Shown here: positions 40,086 to 51,784 of the stretch, in pieces
Position numbering within the stretch: the stretch's first letter is position 1
Layout of the letters: every line of letters begins with the position of its first letter
DNA from: Paragonimus skrjabini miyazakii
Lineage: Eukaryota > Platyhelminthes > Trematoda > Plagiorchiida > Troglotrematidae
Direction of reading: 5' to 3'
NCBI GenBank assembly: GCA_014338405.1
Contig: JTDE01000157.1
Coordinates: forward strand, 65,874-129,873
Length of the DNA: 64,000 nt
The notes under the pieces: model-generated
The model's input: the letters and a program-made list of their open reading frames with translations, nothing else
The model's database searches: none
Told to the model about the DNA's origin: nothing
Translations under genes and position numbers: made by a program

Positions 40086-41240
40086 ACCTCACCCTTGTAT
40101 AGATTTTTATGCATAGGTTTTTCAGGACCAATGACTGATCTTGATTACGCTGATGACAAGATATTGCTGTCCGCCAACATTAAAGCGACACAAACAACGC
40201 TAGACGCTATTTTGCACATTTCTAAATGCACCGGAATGCGCTTTGCAGCCTCAGAATGTAAAGTGCATCTGCAAGGTTACAGCAATTACGTAGATCTAAT
40301 GTTAGATAACGAAGTTATGGAGATCGTTGACCGGTTTATATAACTAGGAAACTGCGGCTACGGAGGTGTAGGAAATGAAATAGAAGTGCGTACTTCCAAG
40401 ACCTGGGTGGTGTTCGCTAATCCGAGACATCTATGGCGACAGAGAGGTATTTCTCTGAAGCCTCATGGTCGCTTATATCAGACGACAGTGAGGGCTGTTT
40501 CACTTTACAGCAGCGAAACCTGGCTGCTCAGGGTACAGTGCATTTGACATTTGACCACCAATGTCTGCGTATGATCGCTCGTATCTGGTGGCACCATCAA
40601 GTGAGCAACGAGGAAGTTAGGAGACGGGTAGTTGACAGTAATTGCCAAGCAAGTTTTTCAGTCAATCCTGAAATCTTCGCAGACAGATGGTTAGGTCTTG
40701 TACTGAGGATGCCAGCTAATCGTCCGTCACACCGAGCACTATGCCGATGCTGCCGCCGACTGAAGTAAGGTGCAAGGCGGACAGATGATGAGCTGGCGTA
40801 GACAAATTAAATCGTTCACGAGGGGGCTGACCATTGTAGGTCAGGTTCACCTCTCAGGCTGGCGCCCTCGCGACTCACAGAGTCGGTGGCTGAAGACCTT
40901 AGGTGAGATGGCGGTTATTCGGGTTTATTGGCGTGAATGTTGTCATTATTTGGCCTAGTTGTATATGAAGTGGGTGCACTGAATGAGGCGGGACAATGAA
41001 ATTCGTTTTGCTCATGACGCCTAACTTTCATTTATAACTCAGTTGTTTGGTTACAAGTTGTACACACTTTAATTCTGAATGTTTGAATGTAAACTTTATT
41101 GCTTTTCGTAGTTAATTCTCTTCTCCTTCTTCTATCTTTGCGGGTTTGCTGTTTTTCTTGGTGGTGTGTTAGTTAAACGTCAGTTAGAACCATTACTGTA
41201 TTGCTGTCTATGACGGTGACGATGATGATTTCAAAACTGT
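40086..41240 (+). pseudogene. RTE-like LINE, 5'-truncated copy 1
   Basis: The fragment starts near reverse transcriptase motif C: LDYADDKILLS, with YADD at 40146-40157. It continues with GMRFAASECKV, VVFANPRHLWRQRGISLKP, TTVRAVSLYSSETWLLRVQ and HQVSNEEVRRRV. Then come LVLRMPANRPSHRAL and the C-terminal GWRPRDSQSRWLKTLGEMA to about 40920. Frames shift near 40430 and 40540, and tryptophan is replaced by a stop at about 40763. A 3' UTR follows, with a pyrimidine-rich block, ending in gacggtgacgatgatgat at 41237. It aligns with copy 2 at 52545 over its last kilobase. Truncation at the 5' end is typical of LINE insertion. Confidence 0.85.
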
Positions 41241-42580
41241 TTACATGGGCTTGTTTCATTCCTCCGTCTTCGTAACAGCACGCAAATTTTGACCTATAAA
41301 TCTCTATCAGAGTGCTTATTCCGTTTTGTGCATTTCCGTTTATGTCATTGTCATATTGATACTCTCTGTATTGACCTGTTTAAAATGTAGATCTTTTGAT
41401 TCATATCGACTTGCGTGAACATTTACTTATGGCTCTGTTTGCAAACCGTATTACAATTGATAAATCATTATTTCATATCTATTACAATGGAGGCCTACCC
41501 ATCAACCATAGTCCGTTTATAGTAACCGATGAAGTTGGTCTTTGGGGTGCACATTTTGCCTAAACAAATTTGCGTGTGGTCAACTCAGCCAAAGAAATAA
41601 CTGTTTTAACACCCTGAATCGTGCAATTCCATCTGCCGTAAAACTCTGACATTTGAACTCGCAGTTTGTTTATTCAACTTTGACCAAACTTTTGGCCAGG
41701 GCTTGATATTTCCAGCTTGTCTGGAGTGATATTAGCAGACATTTATTGACATTTCACTCTGACCTGCAAATCGAAACTATTGTTTGATAATCGTATGACT
41801 CAAGCCGTAATCAACATTCTGTCGGAGCCGATTTCTCTCATATTTGGAATCAGCGATTAGAATCAACCGAACAGCTCTTGTTCTCCCACGTTTTCAGCTG
41901 TTGCTCCGTAGGATTTTTGTTATCTTGTACCATGTAAGGCATTATGCAGAGTGAATGCTGCCAGGTGGTCTAAATATAAACGGCAGCAGTCGCGATAACG
42001 GGTGCACATGGGCGACCACTTAGCTGGTAGATGAACGTTATTATCAATGATCCACTGCAATCTTCCTTTGTTCTAATCGCTGTTTACCTACTTCTGCTCA
42101 ATTAACGCAAGCAACGAGAGCACCCATTATGAAGTTTTAAAAATGAGCATCAACAAACTTTTATATCTTTCTGTTTTCCCAGTCTACAATTATTTATCAG
42201 TTCCAGTTCGTTTTGCACCTTAAATAATCCAGGTGCCTTGGTCTACTATTATTCTAGTGAGGCAAGTAACACCCAAGTGTACAGATGAATCAGAGATAAC
42301 TTAGTTCTTGCGCAACAAAGATTACTATAGGCTGATATATTTTAATCACCTTGGACTACATACTTCACGTGGTCTCATGCAACTTCTAATTGGCGAAGAC
42401 CAGAGGCGTTCTGTACCTTCATAAATTTTATCCCAGAAATAAATGAACGAATAATTGAGTTACATACTTAGAAGACCTTTCGATTGTATACCAGATTTCA
42501 TTCTTTCATTACGTCATCATGTTGTGGCTGTTGCTATTTGAGAAGGATAACGCACACGTTCCGTTTCTGCGTGCATTCAG

Positions 42581-42719
42581 CTAGAGACAACGGAAGACAC
42601 CTATTTGAAATGGATCAACAAACATTTGGCCAAAGCATCACCACCTATGGTAATCGAAGATATCACCGAGGCGAATGTATGCAATGGAATTGCAATCGGT
42701 CTTCTATTGGAAACAGTCG
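42581..42719 (+). CDS. CH-domain gene, exon D: first part of the calponin-homology domain
   Basis: Acceptor ccgtttctgcgtgcattcag, donor G|GTATGA. The frame gives LETTEDTYLKWINKHLAKAS followed by PPMVIEDITEANVCNGIAIG and LLLETVG. This matches the start of a CH domain: helix 1 with the conserved K/W-hN (LKWINKHL), then the hxDhxxxhxxGhxLxxLLE block. CH domains bind actin or act as protein-protein modules. The spacing resembles the single CH domain at the N-terminus of DIXDC1/Ccd1 and of neuron navigators. The DG pair common in the second helix is NG here. Phase 0 in, phase 1 out, exactly fitting the next exon. Confidence 0.85.
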
Positions 42720-43269
42720 GTATGACATGCTTGTGCCTTCAAACTTTTATATTACAGTTTATTACTTACGAGTAGTGCATATGTTATGCTGCTAACGATT
42801 TAGACCAGGTGGTTTGCGTACAGTTCGACAACGTCATGAATGGGGAAAATGTGTTTAAGTAATGTTACTTTAAAAAGCAGTAGTAAAGTAAGCTACTCCT
42901 AGTCACGCATTAAAGATATGTGATTTTTGGTATATTATTGGTTATTTTGGTTGTTTTTATGTTGTTAGTGTACACCGAATTTTTTTCATTCCCGCCAACT
43001 TTCCTGTAAAAGCTAAGTTCAAGATAAACCCACAATTCAAGTCCTATTTTGCAGGTATGATCACAGAAGCCAAATATACGAGTGAATGAGACCTGATCAT
43101 AATTCAACCTTGAATCTACGATCTCTTTTTTCTTACCACTTGAGAATTACTTGGTGTTAGTTGTCATCTTTCAAAAACTGGTTTCATTCAACTCAAACGT
43201 AGAATCTTCGGTGGCACACAGATAAGACACACCGGAGTAATCATCATGTTTGTGTACTAGAGGTATGTT

Positions 43270-43473
43270 GAACAGTGCGCACGGTTAATCGGAACTGTCG
43301 CATTATGACAGACAAGTCAGTAACCTCCTTTCGAAAAGAACCACTAGATTTGAGTTTCACTGCTGTTAGAGCTCGCAAGTATTGTATACCCTTTCTACGA
43401 CGAGGACCAGAACAAGGGCCACGCATTTCTGAGGCAACCGTGTTGACCATTGCACCACTGACCTCATATTAGG
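43270..43473 (-). mobile_element. Hammerhead-type short retroelement, copy C
   Basis: Minus-strand copy running from the head (complement of cactgacctcatattagg at 43473) through the A-box-like acaatggtcaacacgg, the ribozyme region and the TTCGAAAGGAGG block to a tail near 43270. The core reads CTTGCGA where CTGANGA is required, so cleavage activity should be lost. It ends about 110 bases before the Penelope-like element. Confidence 0.65.
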
Positions 43474-43588
43474 TACGACGAAATTATCATATGCAAGCGC
43501 AAACCTAAATTCGATTGTGAGCAATGCTCTGATTTCAATCAACAGCTTCAGTATGGTTTGCGTCAGAAGGAATGGTCAAAAATACACT

Positions 43589-43866
43589 GATCACGTGAGT
43601 TATACGAAGTTTGCGAGAGATACGTCACATCTGTGCGATCATTCTATCATGGGTTTGTGTGCACGGCCATGAAAGGTTCAAGGTTTTGACTATCCGTTTT
43701 TGAGTGCACAGTGGTGGTGAGTATAGGCGAATTGCAATGGCCTCTGCAATTGATTGTATACGACCTTTGGTATGTTTCGATTGTATCCCACATATTCGGT
43801 AAATTGGCTTGAACGATTCTGTCCGATTGATCAGATGGTTCGACTGGATCAGGTGCGTAGCAACCG
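43589..43866. repeat. Left inverted arm of the Penelope-like element
   Basis: 278 bases, identical by eye over their full length to the reverse complement of 45339-45616. The arm covers the C-terminal endonuclease codons and the 3' untranslated end. Similarity fades within a few bases on both sides. Confidence 0.88.
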
Positions 43867-44302
43867 CAGACGAACAGGGCCTCATCGATCCTCGCGTCAG
43901 CCACACCGGTCGGTGTTCCCGAATGCGTTCGGATAATCGCCGTGTTGTGCGGCCTAGGCAGCTTGTTTCACAGTAAACACAAAAAGAGGTGGAATGAACA
44001 GGAAATATATCTTTCATCTGAAAGCACAATACTGGCGTGGAGGTAAACTGAACGCGTAGTTGAGGTGCGAAATACGTTTTATTGATTGCTACATTAAGCT
44101 TCTTGGTTACGGTTTCAGCGACACCATCACCATTGAAGGGTAAGGAAATATAAACAGACTTTTTGTCTGCAGTTTGTGGTTTATCTATCTTAGCGTTTAG
44201 CATATTTTTGTGAACAAACTGTTCCGGATAACCATTTTCAACGAGTGTATTAAATATGAACTCTCCTTCCTCTCCGATGCTGTCGCTGGAACATATTTTC
44301 AT
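43625..44302 (-). pseudogene. Penelope-like element, C-terminal part with GIY-YIG endonuclease
   Basis: Open for 225 codons. The N-terminal part (MKICSSDSIGEEGEFIF) continues the reverse transcriptase thumb region. At about residues 120-145 the segment CVYCETSCLGRTTRRLSERI followed by REHRPVWL matches the endonuclease domain of Penelope-like elements. There the usual YIGRT is CLGRT here, so a tyrosine of the family motif is replaced. The arginine in GRTTRRL, expected at the catalytic position, is kept. The last 80 or so residues are duplicated in the opposite arm. The frame is open but is the downstream piece of a broken reading frame, so a functional enzyme is unlikely. Confidence 0.8.
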
Positions 44303-44471
44303 GGTCCCATCTACCAGACATCGGATTAGGTTTCTCTTTTATCCCAGTGGTACAAAACTATTGAAGTTTGTATACTGGCCCGCCCAAGTTGCCTTACGAT
44401 ACACCTTCCGTTGTATCATGCCATCCTCGCGACGAGATATGAGCACGCTATACCTGCTGGTGATTCGGGTT

Positions 44472-45233
44472 CTAGGGTAAAATGAATATTCTTATAGACA
44501 GAGTTGAAATGTGGCTTTCAGATTCATCTGCCACACAGATGATATCGTCAACATAACGCTTGTAAAGGGTAACTGGTTTTATTTGATCAGCTAATGAACT
44601 ACACCCTAGCTTTGCCATAAAGATATCAGCTAACAATGGGCCTAGTGGCGACCTCATTGCCACCCCGTCGTTTTGACGGTATATCTTGCCGGAGAACTTA
44701 AACTGAACGTTGTACGTGCACCGATCTAGTAACTGTTTTAGTTCTTCTACTGGTATTCCCACGTTGATATTATCACTTTCAATATACTGTCCGATAAACT
44801 CAATCGTTTCATTGAGTCGGATATTGCTGAAGAGAGATGTGACGTCAAGCGAGAATAAACGCTTACCTAGCACGTTCAGCTGCTTTAATATTTCAACAAA
44901 TTTGAAAGAATCCCTCAAGCTATGAATGGCTAGTTTTTTCCTCACAAGCTCTAACAGCGTGGCAAGCCATTTTGCCGTTGTGTGGTACGGAGAATTGCAT
45001 ATATCTCAAATCGGTCATAGTGATACACCGTTTTTATGTACCTTGGGTAACCCGTAGAGTCTAGGAATTACACTGCCTACTTGTCTAATTCTTTCAAAAG
45101 TTGCAGAATCTATCAGGCTTTTCTGCTTCATATATCTAAGTGTTTTTGTTAGTGACTTCTCAATAACAGTCGTTTTGTCCTCCTCGTTTTGTACGCTGAC
45201 GAATTTGGTTTCATCTTCCAATAATGCATTCAT
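44472..45233 (-). pseudogene. Penelope-like element, reverse transcriptase part
   Basis: Two open pieces in one frame (45233-45015 and 44945-44472), separated by two in-frame TGA codons and a short sense stretch (ICNSPYHTTAKWLA). The conserved blocks are RT1-like PRLYGLPKVHK, motif A with the Asp in SLDVTSLFSN (about 44860-44830), motif B at about 44680-44630, and motif C YVDD at 44555-44544. The frame ends after RIFILP with a frameshift into the segment carrying VYRKATWAGQY. Without repair it is inactive. Confidence 0.85.
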
Positions 45234-45338
45234 TTTGATTAAGTAGTAGGCTTTATCTCAGTACGGTTGGGTCTTTGGTTTGTTTCAATACTGCGAATAT
45301 ACCTGGTTTAGTTATGAGTAAGTTCAGTACGCAACTGA

Positions 45339-45616
45339 CGGTTGCTACGCACCTGATCCAGTCGAACCATCTGATCAATCGGACAGAATCGTTCAAGCCA
45401 ATTTACCGAATATGTGGGATACAATCGAAACATACCAAAGGTCGTATACAATCAATTGCAGAGGCCATTGCAATTCGCCTATACTCACCACCACTGTGCA
45501 CTCAAAAACGGATAGTCAAAACCTTGAACCTTTCATGGCCGTGCACACAAACCCATGATAGAATGATCGCACAGATGTGACGTATCTCTCGCAAACTTCG
45601 TATAACTCACGTGATC
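45339..45616. repeat. Right inverted arm of the Penelope-like element
   Basis: Reverse complement of 43589-43866 with no visible difference. It lies upstream of the reverse transcriptase start, so the element has the same terminal piece at both ends in opposite orientation, with 1.47 kb between. Confidence 0.88.
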
Positions 45617-47160
45617 AATGTTACGCGACTAAATGCTCTGATTGTCTGTTCACCTCGAAAGAAGGCGTTAATACTCCTGTTAACTACATGCGTTGATTCT
45701 ACAACTGCCAATTCTCTCCAAGTTGAAATCATAAAAATTAGTAAATTTGTTCTGCATAGTTTATTACTGACAAGTAGTAGGACAGTTTGGTTGATATAAC
45801 TTGATCATTCATGAGTGATGACCGGCTTTGCATTTTATTCAAAGCTTCAGTCACCCCCTTTCGAAAAGAATTGATAGACAGGCGTGTCGCTCTTGTGCTA
45901 TTCAGCTTAGTCGTTCATTCATTTCTATCGGTCATTAGCCAGTCAAAAGGCGTGGTGGTTCTAACGGCCACTCGATGTCGTGCAATATCTATTAGGAAAA
46001 ACTGCCAAAAGAGATGAACAAGAATGAATTTAGACAGATATATGAATACAGGAATTCCACCAACTACGTCACTTTGCCACTTCGAACAAAGTTTTTATCT
46101 GACGATTTGAATGATCACGAAGAATCCCAAACTTGCAGGCGACACCTATCCACTTTACTCGACGGGATAGTTAGGGTGTTCATGTCTCATGACCACGTAG
46201 TTTTTTACCAACCTCTTCTACGTAACTAACTCTTGTTGGTTACAACACACAGTACGTATGGAGTAAATGTTCAGCTGATATGTGAAGTACGTAACCCAAA
46301 CGTTTTGCAACTGCGAAGCCTGATTATGTGACCAACTGATCTCGTACCTTGAGCATTCCACGATACACAATGGTGAACGGCCGTGTTGATCACACGACCA
46401 TTCACCTGATGTGGACTGTAAAACATATCATAACACCCATAGTTTTAAGGAGTTTATTGCAATGGTTCTGGGCGAGGCTAACTTCTCATCAGTTTGCTTA
46501 TGAGGTTTGCGTTATGTAGTGAGAAATTGTTGAGTGATTGACATATGCAAACGAAATTCTATTCCGAATAACGTTGGGTATCGGATAACTTAACATTCGG
46601 GAACCACAGATTATACTGTGCTGATCACATGGAACATCTAATATGCATAGATAGGTAGTGGTCACAAACATAAAGAGTAAATCGCTGTGATCTTCAAACT
46701 CATTTTGCGGTTTGTGTTTGTCTCTCCCGTACGTGTTAAGCATCCAACACAGTTCAAACTCTGAGTCTCCGTTCGATATCAAATGTAAATAAAGATGAAC
46801 AGTTGCGCATATGAGCCGTTTATTTAGTGATCGTTTGCTTTATAAGCGTGGAACTCCTAAAAATAAATCGTCACCGGCTCATCTAGCTAGAAACTATCGT
46901 TTTGGTAACATGGAGAGATTTGATTCCGTTATTAATAGGATAGACTGAAATAACGAATCAAAATATGACGTTAATTAAAATGCCAACTTGGATTAAACAT
47001 TAATTGATTTGAGAAATTATTCTGTGTTTTTTCCTTCACGGCGCTACTGCGGAGATTGATTAGGCCTACTAGTAACTTAGCTACCTTTTGAGATGAGAAA
47101 AAATTAATTTTGGTCTTCCTTTTCAGTATTTTCCTTATTTTCTTTATTTTTTACATGAAG

Positions 47161-47286
47161 GGGATATCAAGCTGGACGGCCTGTTACTGCAACCGGGTAC
47201 ACGTGTAGAAAGGTTGCATAATGTGCACGAGGTTTTCGCTGTGTTAAGACGTTTGAAAGTTCGCTTGGACAATCTGCAGCCCGAAG
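47161..47286 (+). CDS. CH-domain gene, exon E: middle of the calponin-homology domain
   Basis: The acceptor is at 47159-47160 (ttttttacatgaag) and the donor is G|GTAATG. The frame reads DIKLDGLLLQPGTRVERLHN, VHEVFAVLRRLKVRLDN and LQPE. This continues the CH fold. The KLxGxxLxP-type loop leads into the N-V-hxVhxFh helix (HNVHEVFAVLRRLKVRL), then the LQPED turn. The KL.G..L.P wording is closer to DIXDC1 than to navigators. An upstream ttttcag is ruled out because its frame hits TGA. Phase 1 in and phase 1 out, consistent with both neighbours. Confidence 0.88.
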
Positions 47287-50200
47287 GTAATGTTGGCGAA
47301 ATGAATATTCCAATTATTTTGCATAAAATGTATACTACTGCTTTGTTTACAGTAGTTCGTTCGATATTAGACATTACAAGTCACGGACAATCTAAAGCAC
47401 TCAGTGGTCTTACTAAAGAACTCCCTGGGGTACTTGCCATTAGCAGAATTAAACACTGGTTATGATAGGTAATATCCCAGCTCTGATTTACTGGATCACA
47501 GGGCCACAAGTTTCAACAGGAATAAAAAGTTATCTGCATATGCAGATGGATGTTGTGTAGAAATGGTTTATAGCGTTTAATTAACGTACGGCTGAAGAAA
47601 TGAAAGTAAATTAGGGAAACGATGTAAACAGAGACTAGCATACATGATACGGAGAAACGTACAAACAGCATCCGGATAAACAGACAGATGTAGTGACATT
47701 TTCAATTGAATTTCGAATGCGAACAACAAACTTTCGGTTTGAGTTGTGTCTCAATTACCTATTCATCGAGTTAATTATCAAGTTACAACCCATGTAGAGG
47801 TAACCACAAAGTTGTGCAATATATTCCACCATCAGTAGTTGTGTGAATTTTTGCCAGCACTTCAGCAATTCTCAAAACAGCAATTCACAAAACAACTCAT
47901 AAGTGTTCATATCTGTCAAATAAGAGGACTTTTTTAGGTAATGAATCTATCTCCTCCAAGGGGCCCATAATGTATCAGACTTAACCTAATGATAGTGTCA
48001 TCTGTGAATTTCTGTGAATTCCACATCCTTTCTTTTGGGTAATAACACGACAACCCTATTTCACGAAAAAGCTTTCGCAGTTCAACATAGTGAAAACGTT
48101 TTTCGGTTAGAAAGTTTTCCGAATTCCTTCTAACGTCATTTTTACCTTTTATCCCTGGCTAGATAACTTACTCAAGTGCCCAAACTGCTTGTCGCACGGG
48201 TTCCTAAATCTAAAAACTTGCGGAGACGATTAACCTGGTACTGAACAGTACTATTTTGGTGGTGAATTGGAAAATCAAGCACTTGTTTACAGTTAACGGC
48301 AATTTTTAGATGTGAAACATTGGTTAGTATAAAATCGTCATAACGCCCACTTAGTGAGAAAGGTTACTTACGTATAATTCACTTATCCACAACAGTTCTC
48401 ATCCTGCAGTTCTCCTGTAAGCATAAACCTTTTTTCAATAAGGCACTAGCATGTAAACTTATGTGGAAACCAAAGCAAAGCACGAGCGTCTGTTAAGCAT
48501 TCTGATACTGACACATAAACATACCATAGTAGTATGTAATACTAAGTATAGACGTGACAACAAAAAACCCAACTATGTACCACAAAGTGTGTTGCGTCTG
48601 CAAAAACGGTAGACATTTAGATACAGCTTGTAGCGCTTTTTGTTCTCCCACTCATTTACTCTTCATCTACGGTTGTGAAAATAAAACTTTACCAGACAAT
48701 CACGATCTGTGTACTTCAGTTCGTTAGCGTTAGGTTGGTTATTTGTCAATTCTGGCCTTCTCAATGGATGTTCAATTGAAGTAAAGACATTTTCCTGTGG
48801 ACTGGGGTCTAGTGTGTAAAGTGGAGCAGAACAAGTAATGAAAGCTCACTGAGTAGGTCAGCCATCAAATCAACCAACTGTTTCATTACTCAGCTCGACA
48901 CTGCACCTAGCAATTACGAAGGCATTCCGAACCAAGCCCAATTTTAAACAAAGTGCAAAGTATAACTATTCCAACTAGCACGATAAGAACCGCAACCACA
49001 AGGTAGGTACCACCTAACTGCCACAAGCTCACTGCTGCTAGTACGACCTAGAAATTGACCCTAAACTGTGGAATGTTTGTCAGTTAACCCAACTGGTAAG
49101 CTCAGATCTGGTATCATGCTATTACTAGCGACGTTACACAAGTCTTTCCAGTATTTCAGAATAAGAGTGAGAGCAGTTTGGGACCACCTGTATACTACCG
49201 TATAAAAACCCATGTTCCAGAGTTCTGCACTTTCTAATTCTGTGTTTCAAGGGGCATTCCTCTACGACCGTATGTGTTGCTTTCGCAATTAGTACTTCGG
49301 TTTGTTAAATCACTTCCAATGCGATCAAACATTATATACCATGATCTTTTTTGTCTCCCACAGTGTGCTGCTTGCGATAATGATTTGTTACATATCATAT
49401 ACAATTTTGTCCACAAAACCTACTAATTGGAGGTAGCTCACCAAAGATCATCATCTACCTCAGTTCCTCAACAATCAACCCTTCTTAATTGTCTGCGGAA
49501 TGAAACGTGTGACTCCCTCCCACAGTACTTGAGTGTATGTGAGCGTTGTAAATCTGATATTCCTCTGTAATCTAAAAAAAATAGAACATAAATGTAGCGG
49601 GGCCTGGAGTTGTAGTTTTTATCAGTTTCAACCCGGTTAATATAACTCTGGCTCGCATAGATTTTCTCTCTTGTATGCGGATTTTCCTCATGTCTAAACT
49701 TAACAGAGAGAGATAGCGTAGATGCCGAACCACTGGGTTGCGTGGACAGTGCGTGTAATAGGTGATGCGAAATGGGTAGCCGATATTGTCTAACTAATTC
49801 GCACTTACACGGTCCATCGAATCTTCAGCTTGTGTGGACCGAATTATGGGTAGCATTTTCATTTCTTTCTATCGGAGAAGAACCCAATTCCCCGAAAATA
49901 CCGTTTTAATTTGCCCTTGGAAAGGCCTATTTCATTCCGCTCGAAGTGACCTTCATTGTCGGCACGGTCATGCGCCACTTCAGCCTTCACCAGAGTTCTC
50001 AGCCTTGTGCTAATTCCTAGCATCCCGCCCACATGCTCGTCCTTTTAATTGAGACATCACTGTACTGCCTTATCTGGCCCACTTCTGTCCTTGTTTTCTG
50101 ATTGGTCACAAACCCTTTAAATGTGGTCTATAGTTTGTGATCGTGTTGTCTTCGGACTGAATGACACAGAGTAGCTCTGTCCGGAGGCCAGTCTTTTCGT

Positions 50201-50676
50201 TCGTTAGCTTCAGTTGGTTGGGTTGGCCGGGAAAATACATATTAATCATGCATATTTCGTAGTCCATTGTTCAATACCTCTGAACGCCGTTCCGTCATCT
50301 ACCGTTTCACTAACCGTTATTCTGTTGTCTTGTGTACGCGCTCGTAGGCCTTATATCAAGTCACAACACTTTCCATCGACAATATGAAGCAAAGATCTTC
50401 AAAAATTCCCGATAATCATAAGTATTTATTTTATTAGACTCAGAATGACGGCAAACCGTTTTTAAAAAATGACTGTGATACGCAAAATGTGTGGAAGTAA
50501 TCGAAGATCAGTAGTTTAATGAAAAATTATAAGCGTCATTTTCACTGTTCTTCATCCGATGCAACATTTTTATATAACTCATTAGCTCTCGACTTTTATA
50601 TCACGAAGTTTTACATCATGAAAATACCGAATTATTTTTCACTAATTCTTCCTTGTTTATATCTTCAAATCTGTAG
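47287..50676 (+). other. Intron of the CH-domain gene
   Basis: 3.4 kb. Holds one arm of a diverged inverted repeat pair (50045-50340). I recognised nothing else. Confidence 0.7.
50045..50340 (-). repeat. LTR-like repeat, minus copy
   Basis: Its reverse complement shares ordered blocks with 51785-52105: gaacaatggactacgaaatatg, a cccggccaacccaacca block, aaaagactggcc, cagtccgaagacaacacgatcacaaac, an atttaaaggg TATA-like stretch with gtttgtgaccaat, and a gggcgggatg end. No coding sequence. The promoter-like middle suggests a solo LTR, but termini and target duplications could not be set. Confidence 0.45.
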
Positions 50677-50765
50677 ATATTATGAATGGTGACAGGCAAT
50701 CGATAATGCAAATGTTTCTGGCTCTCTCTACCCACTTCATGACTAACACGCGTGGTCGCCGTTCT
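50677..50765 (+). CDS. CH-domain gene, exon F: end of the calponin-homology domain
   Basis: Acceptor cttcaaatctgtag, donor TCT|GTAAGT (perfect). With the single G carried over from exon E it reads DIMNGDRQSIMQMFLALSTH, then FMTNTRGRRS. This is the last helix of a CH domain. The pattern (D-I-h-x-G-x-x-x-S-I-h-x-h-h-h-A-L-x-x-H-F) is the signature I recall for the DIXDC1 CH domain, and the navigator equivalent is also similar. The basic RGRRS starts the linker. It ends in phase 0, matching the Ser/Pro-rich exon at 53987. Confidence 0.9.
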
Positions 50766-51059
50766 GTAAGTCCCATCTCTCGGGTTCATCTTCTTAGATG
50801 TCACCTGATAGGTCGAATTTTCTCACCCACTTCTGAAACAGCGAGTACTGTAACGATCAAATTTGACTTGCATTAAATGAACTAGGAGCCTTCATTTAAT
50901 CTGCGGTAATTGAAATCCCAAACGATTCCAAACAATAGTCTTTAATTACTCAGCTGCTACCCATGCGGACATTTTCACATGTTTCTTAGACACGGATCAG
51001 TTGCGCGATGTTCGACAGTTAGATAGACCACTGAATGTTATTTTGTCATAAATCGAACC

Positions 51060-51239
51060 TCACAAATGATTGCAACTTTTCTACTCACAGAACGCGTTTC
51101 GAATTGTGCCACTAGATTTGTGCTGCGCTTTCGTTATAGCCTGTCATTAATGCATATCCTTGTTTCGGTCGGAGTTGAACTTCAGCCGTTTTTTATGAGA
51201 CAACTGCATTGGCGACTCCGCCAATAAGTTCACGTTAGG
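51060..51239 (-). mobile_element. Hammerhead-type short retroelement, copy D
   Basis: Minus-strand copy: head complement of ttcacgttagg at 51239, a region matching the B box and ribozyme of copy A, then CACTAG stem I remnants and the TTCGAAACGCG block. The core has changed to ATGACAG, so it is predicted inactive. It is the most diverged near-full-length copy. Confidence 0.55.
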
Positions 51240-51784
51240 CAAAACCGAATTATTACAGGCAAATTCTCCTTCATATTTGCTTGTAGGTGATTCCCAAATG
51301 ACAGTATTTATTTACTAGTGGGATGATGTAGGTAATCTATCACCGTCAACTCAATATGACTGTTGTGAGACTGGACCATAAAAAGGACGGTACAATATAA
51401 GTCAATGACCATCAATTTGGATGTCGCGATTTGATACTGTGGCTGATGTCTGAGCGCTCCAGTGATAATTCTGAATAAGTATGGTTCACGTTGAAATCCT
51501 CACGCGCCAAACGTTCCATGCTTGTGCTAGTCAAGACACATTTGAATCAACACTGATGCTATGCTTGATGATAACTTCTATCTACTTATTGAGTTAGCAC
51601 GTCGGTTTCTTAATGTGTTCCGTTGAACAGCAATGGGAGAAAGTACAAACCGTCATAGCTGCAGTTTGGACAGGCACTCTGTCCGTTTAAGAATTTAGCT
51701 GTATAAAAGATGAATCTCCAGGAGGCACATTTTTTTTTGTAACTGGATCTTCGGCCTACGAGTATGTAAACGGAATAACTATCA

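Larger units (their letters stand above)
26164..42580 (+). other. Putative 16 kb intron with retroelements
   Basis: Contains an antisense hammerhead repeat at 26850, a Penelope-like element at 29700, a second antisense hammerhead repeat at 35015, two unassigned candidate exons at 36480-36990, and an RTE-like LINE at 40086. I recognised nothing else. Confidence 0.4.
43583..45622 (-). mobile_element. Penelope-like element with inverted flanking arms
   Basis: A minus-strand element of about 2 kb. From 45233 downwards it encodes PRLYGLPKVHK, SPYHTTAKWLATLLELV, SLDVTSLFSNIRLNETIEFI (motif A), NDGVAMRSPLGPLLADIFMA (motif B), LYKRYVDDIICV (motif C, YVDD at 44555-44544), VYRKATWAGQY, and then a GIY-YIG-type endonuclease region. 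Two in-frame TGA codons follow the LPKVHK motif, and two frameshifts lie near 44400-44470, so no full-length protein is made. The 3'-terminal 278 bases are repeated in inverted orientation at the other end. Partial inverted copies at the 5' end are a known structural habit of Penelope elements. Confidence 0.88.
42720..47160 (+). other. Intron of the CH-domain gene
   Basis: A 4.4 kb intron splitting the CH domain. It contains an antisense hammerhead repeat (43270) and an antisense Penelope-like element with inverted arms (43583-45622). Short partial similarity to the hammerhead repeat (agtcaccccctttcgaaaag) occurs at about 45850. I saw nothing else. Confidence 0.7.

Noticed and set aside
45840..45905. 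Possible seventh hammerhead repeat copy (agtcaccccctttcgaaaag)
   Set aside because: Only the palindrome-like block matches; no ribozyme core, head or tail is visible.
47127..47160. Alternative acceptor ttttcag at 47121-47127 for exon E
   Set aside because: Using it brings an in-frame TGA before the CH residues.
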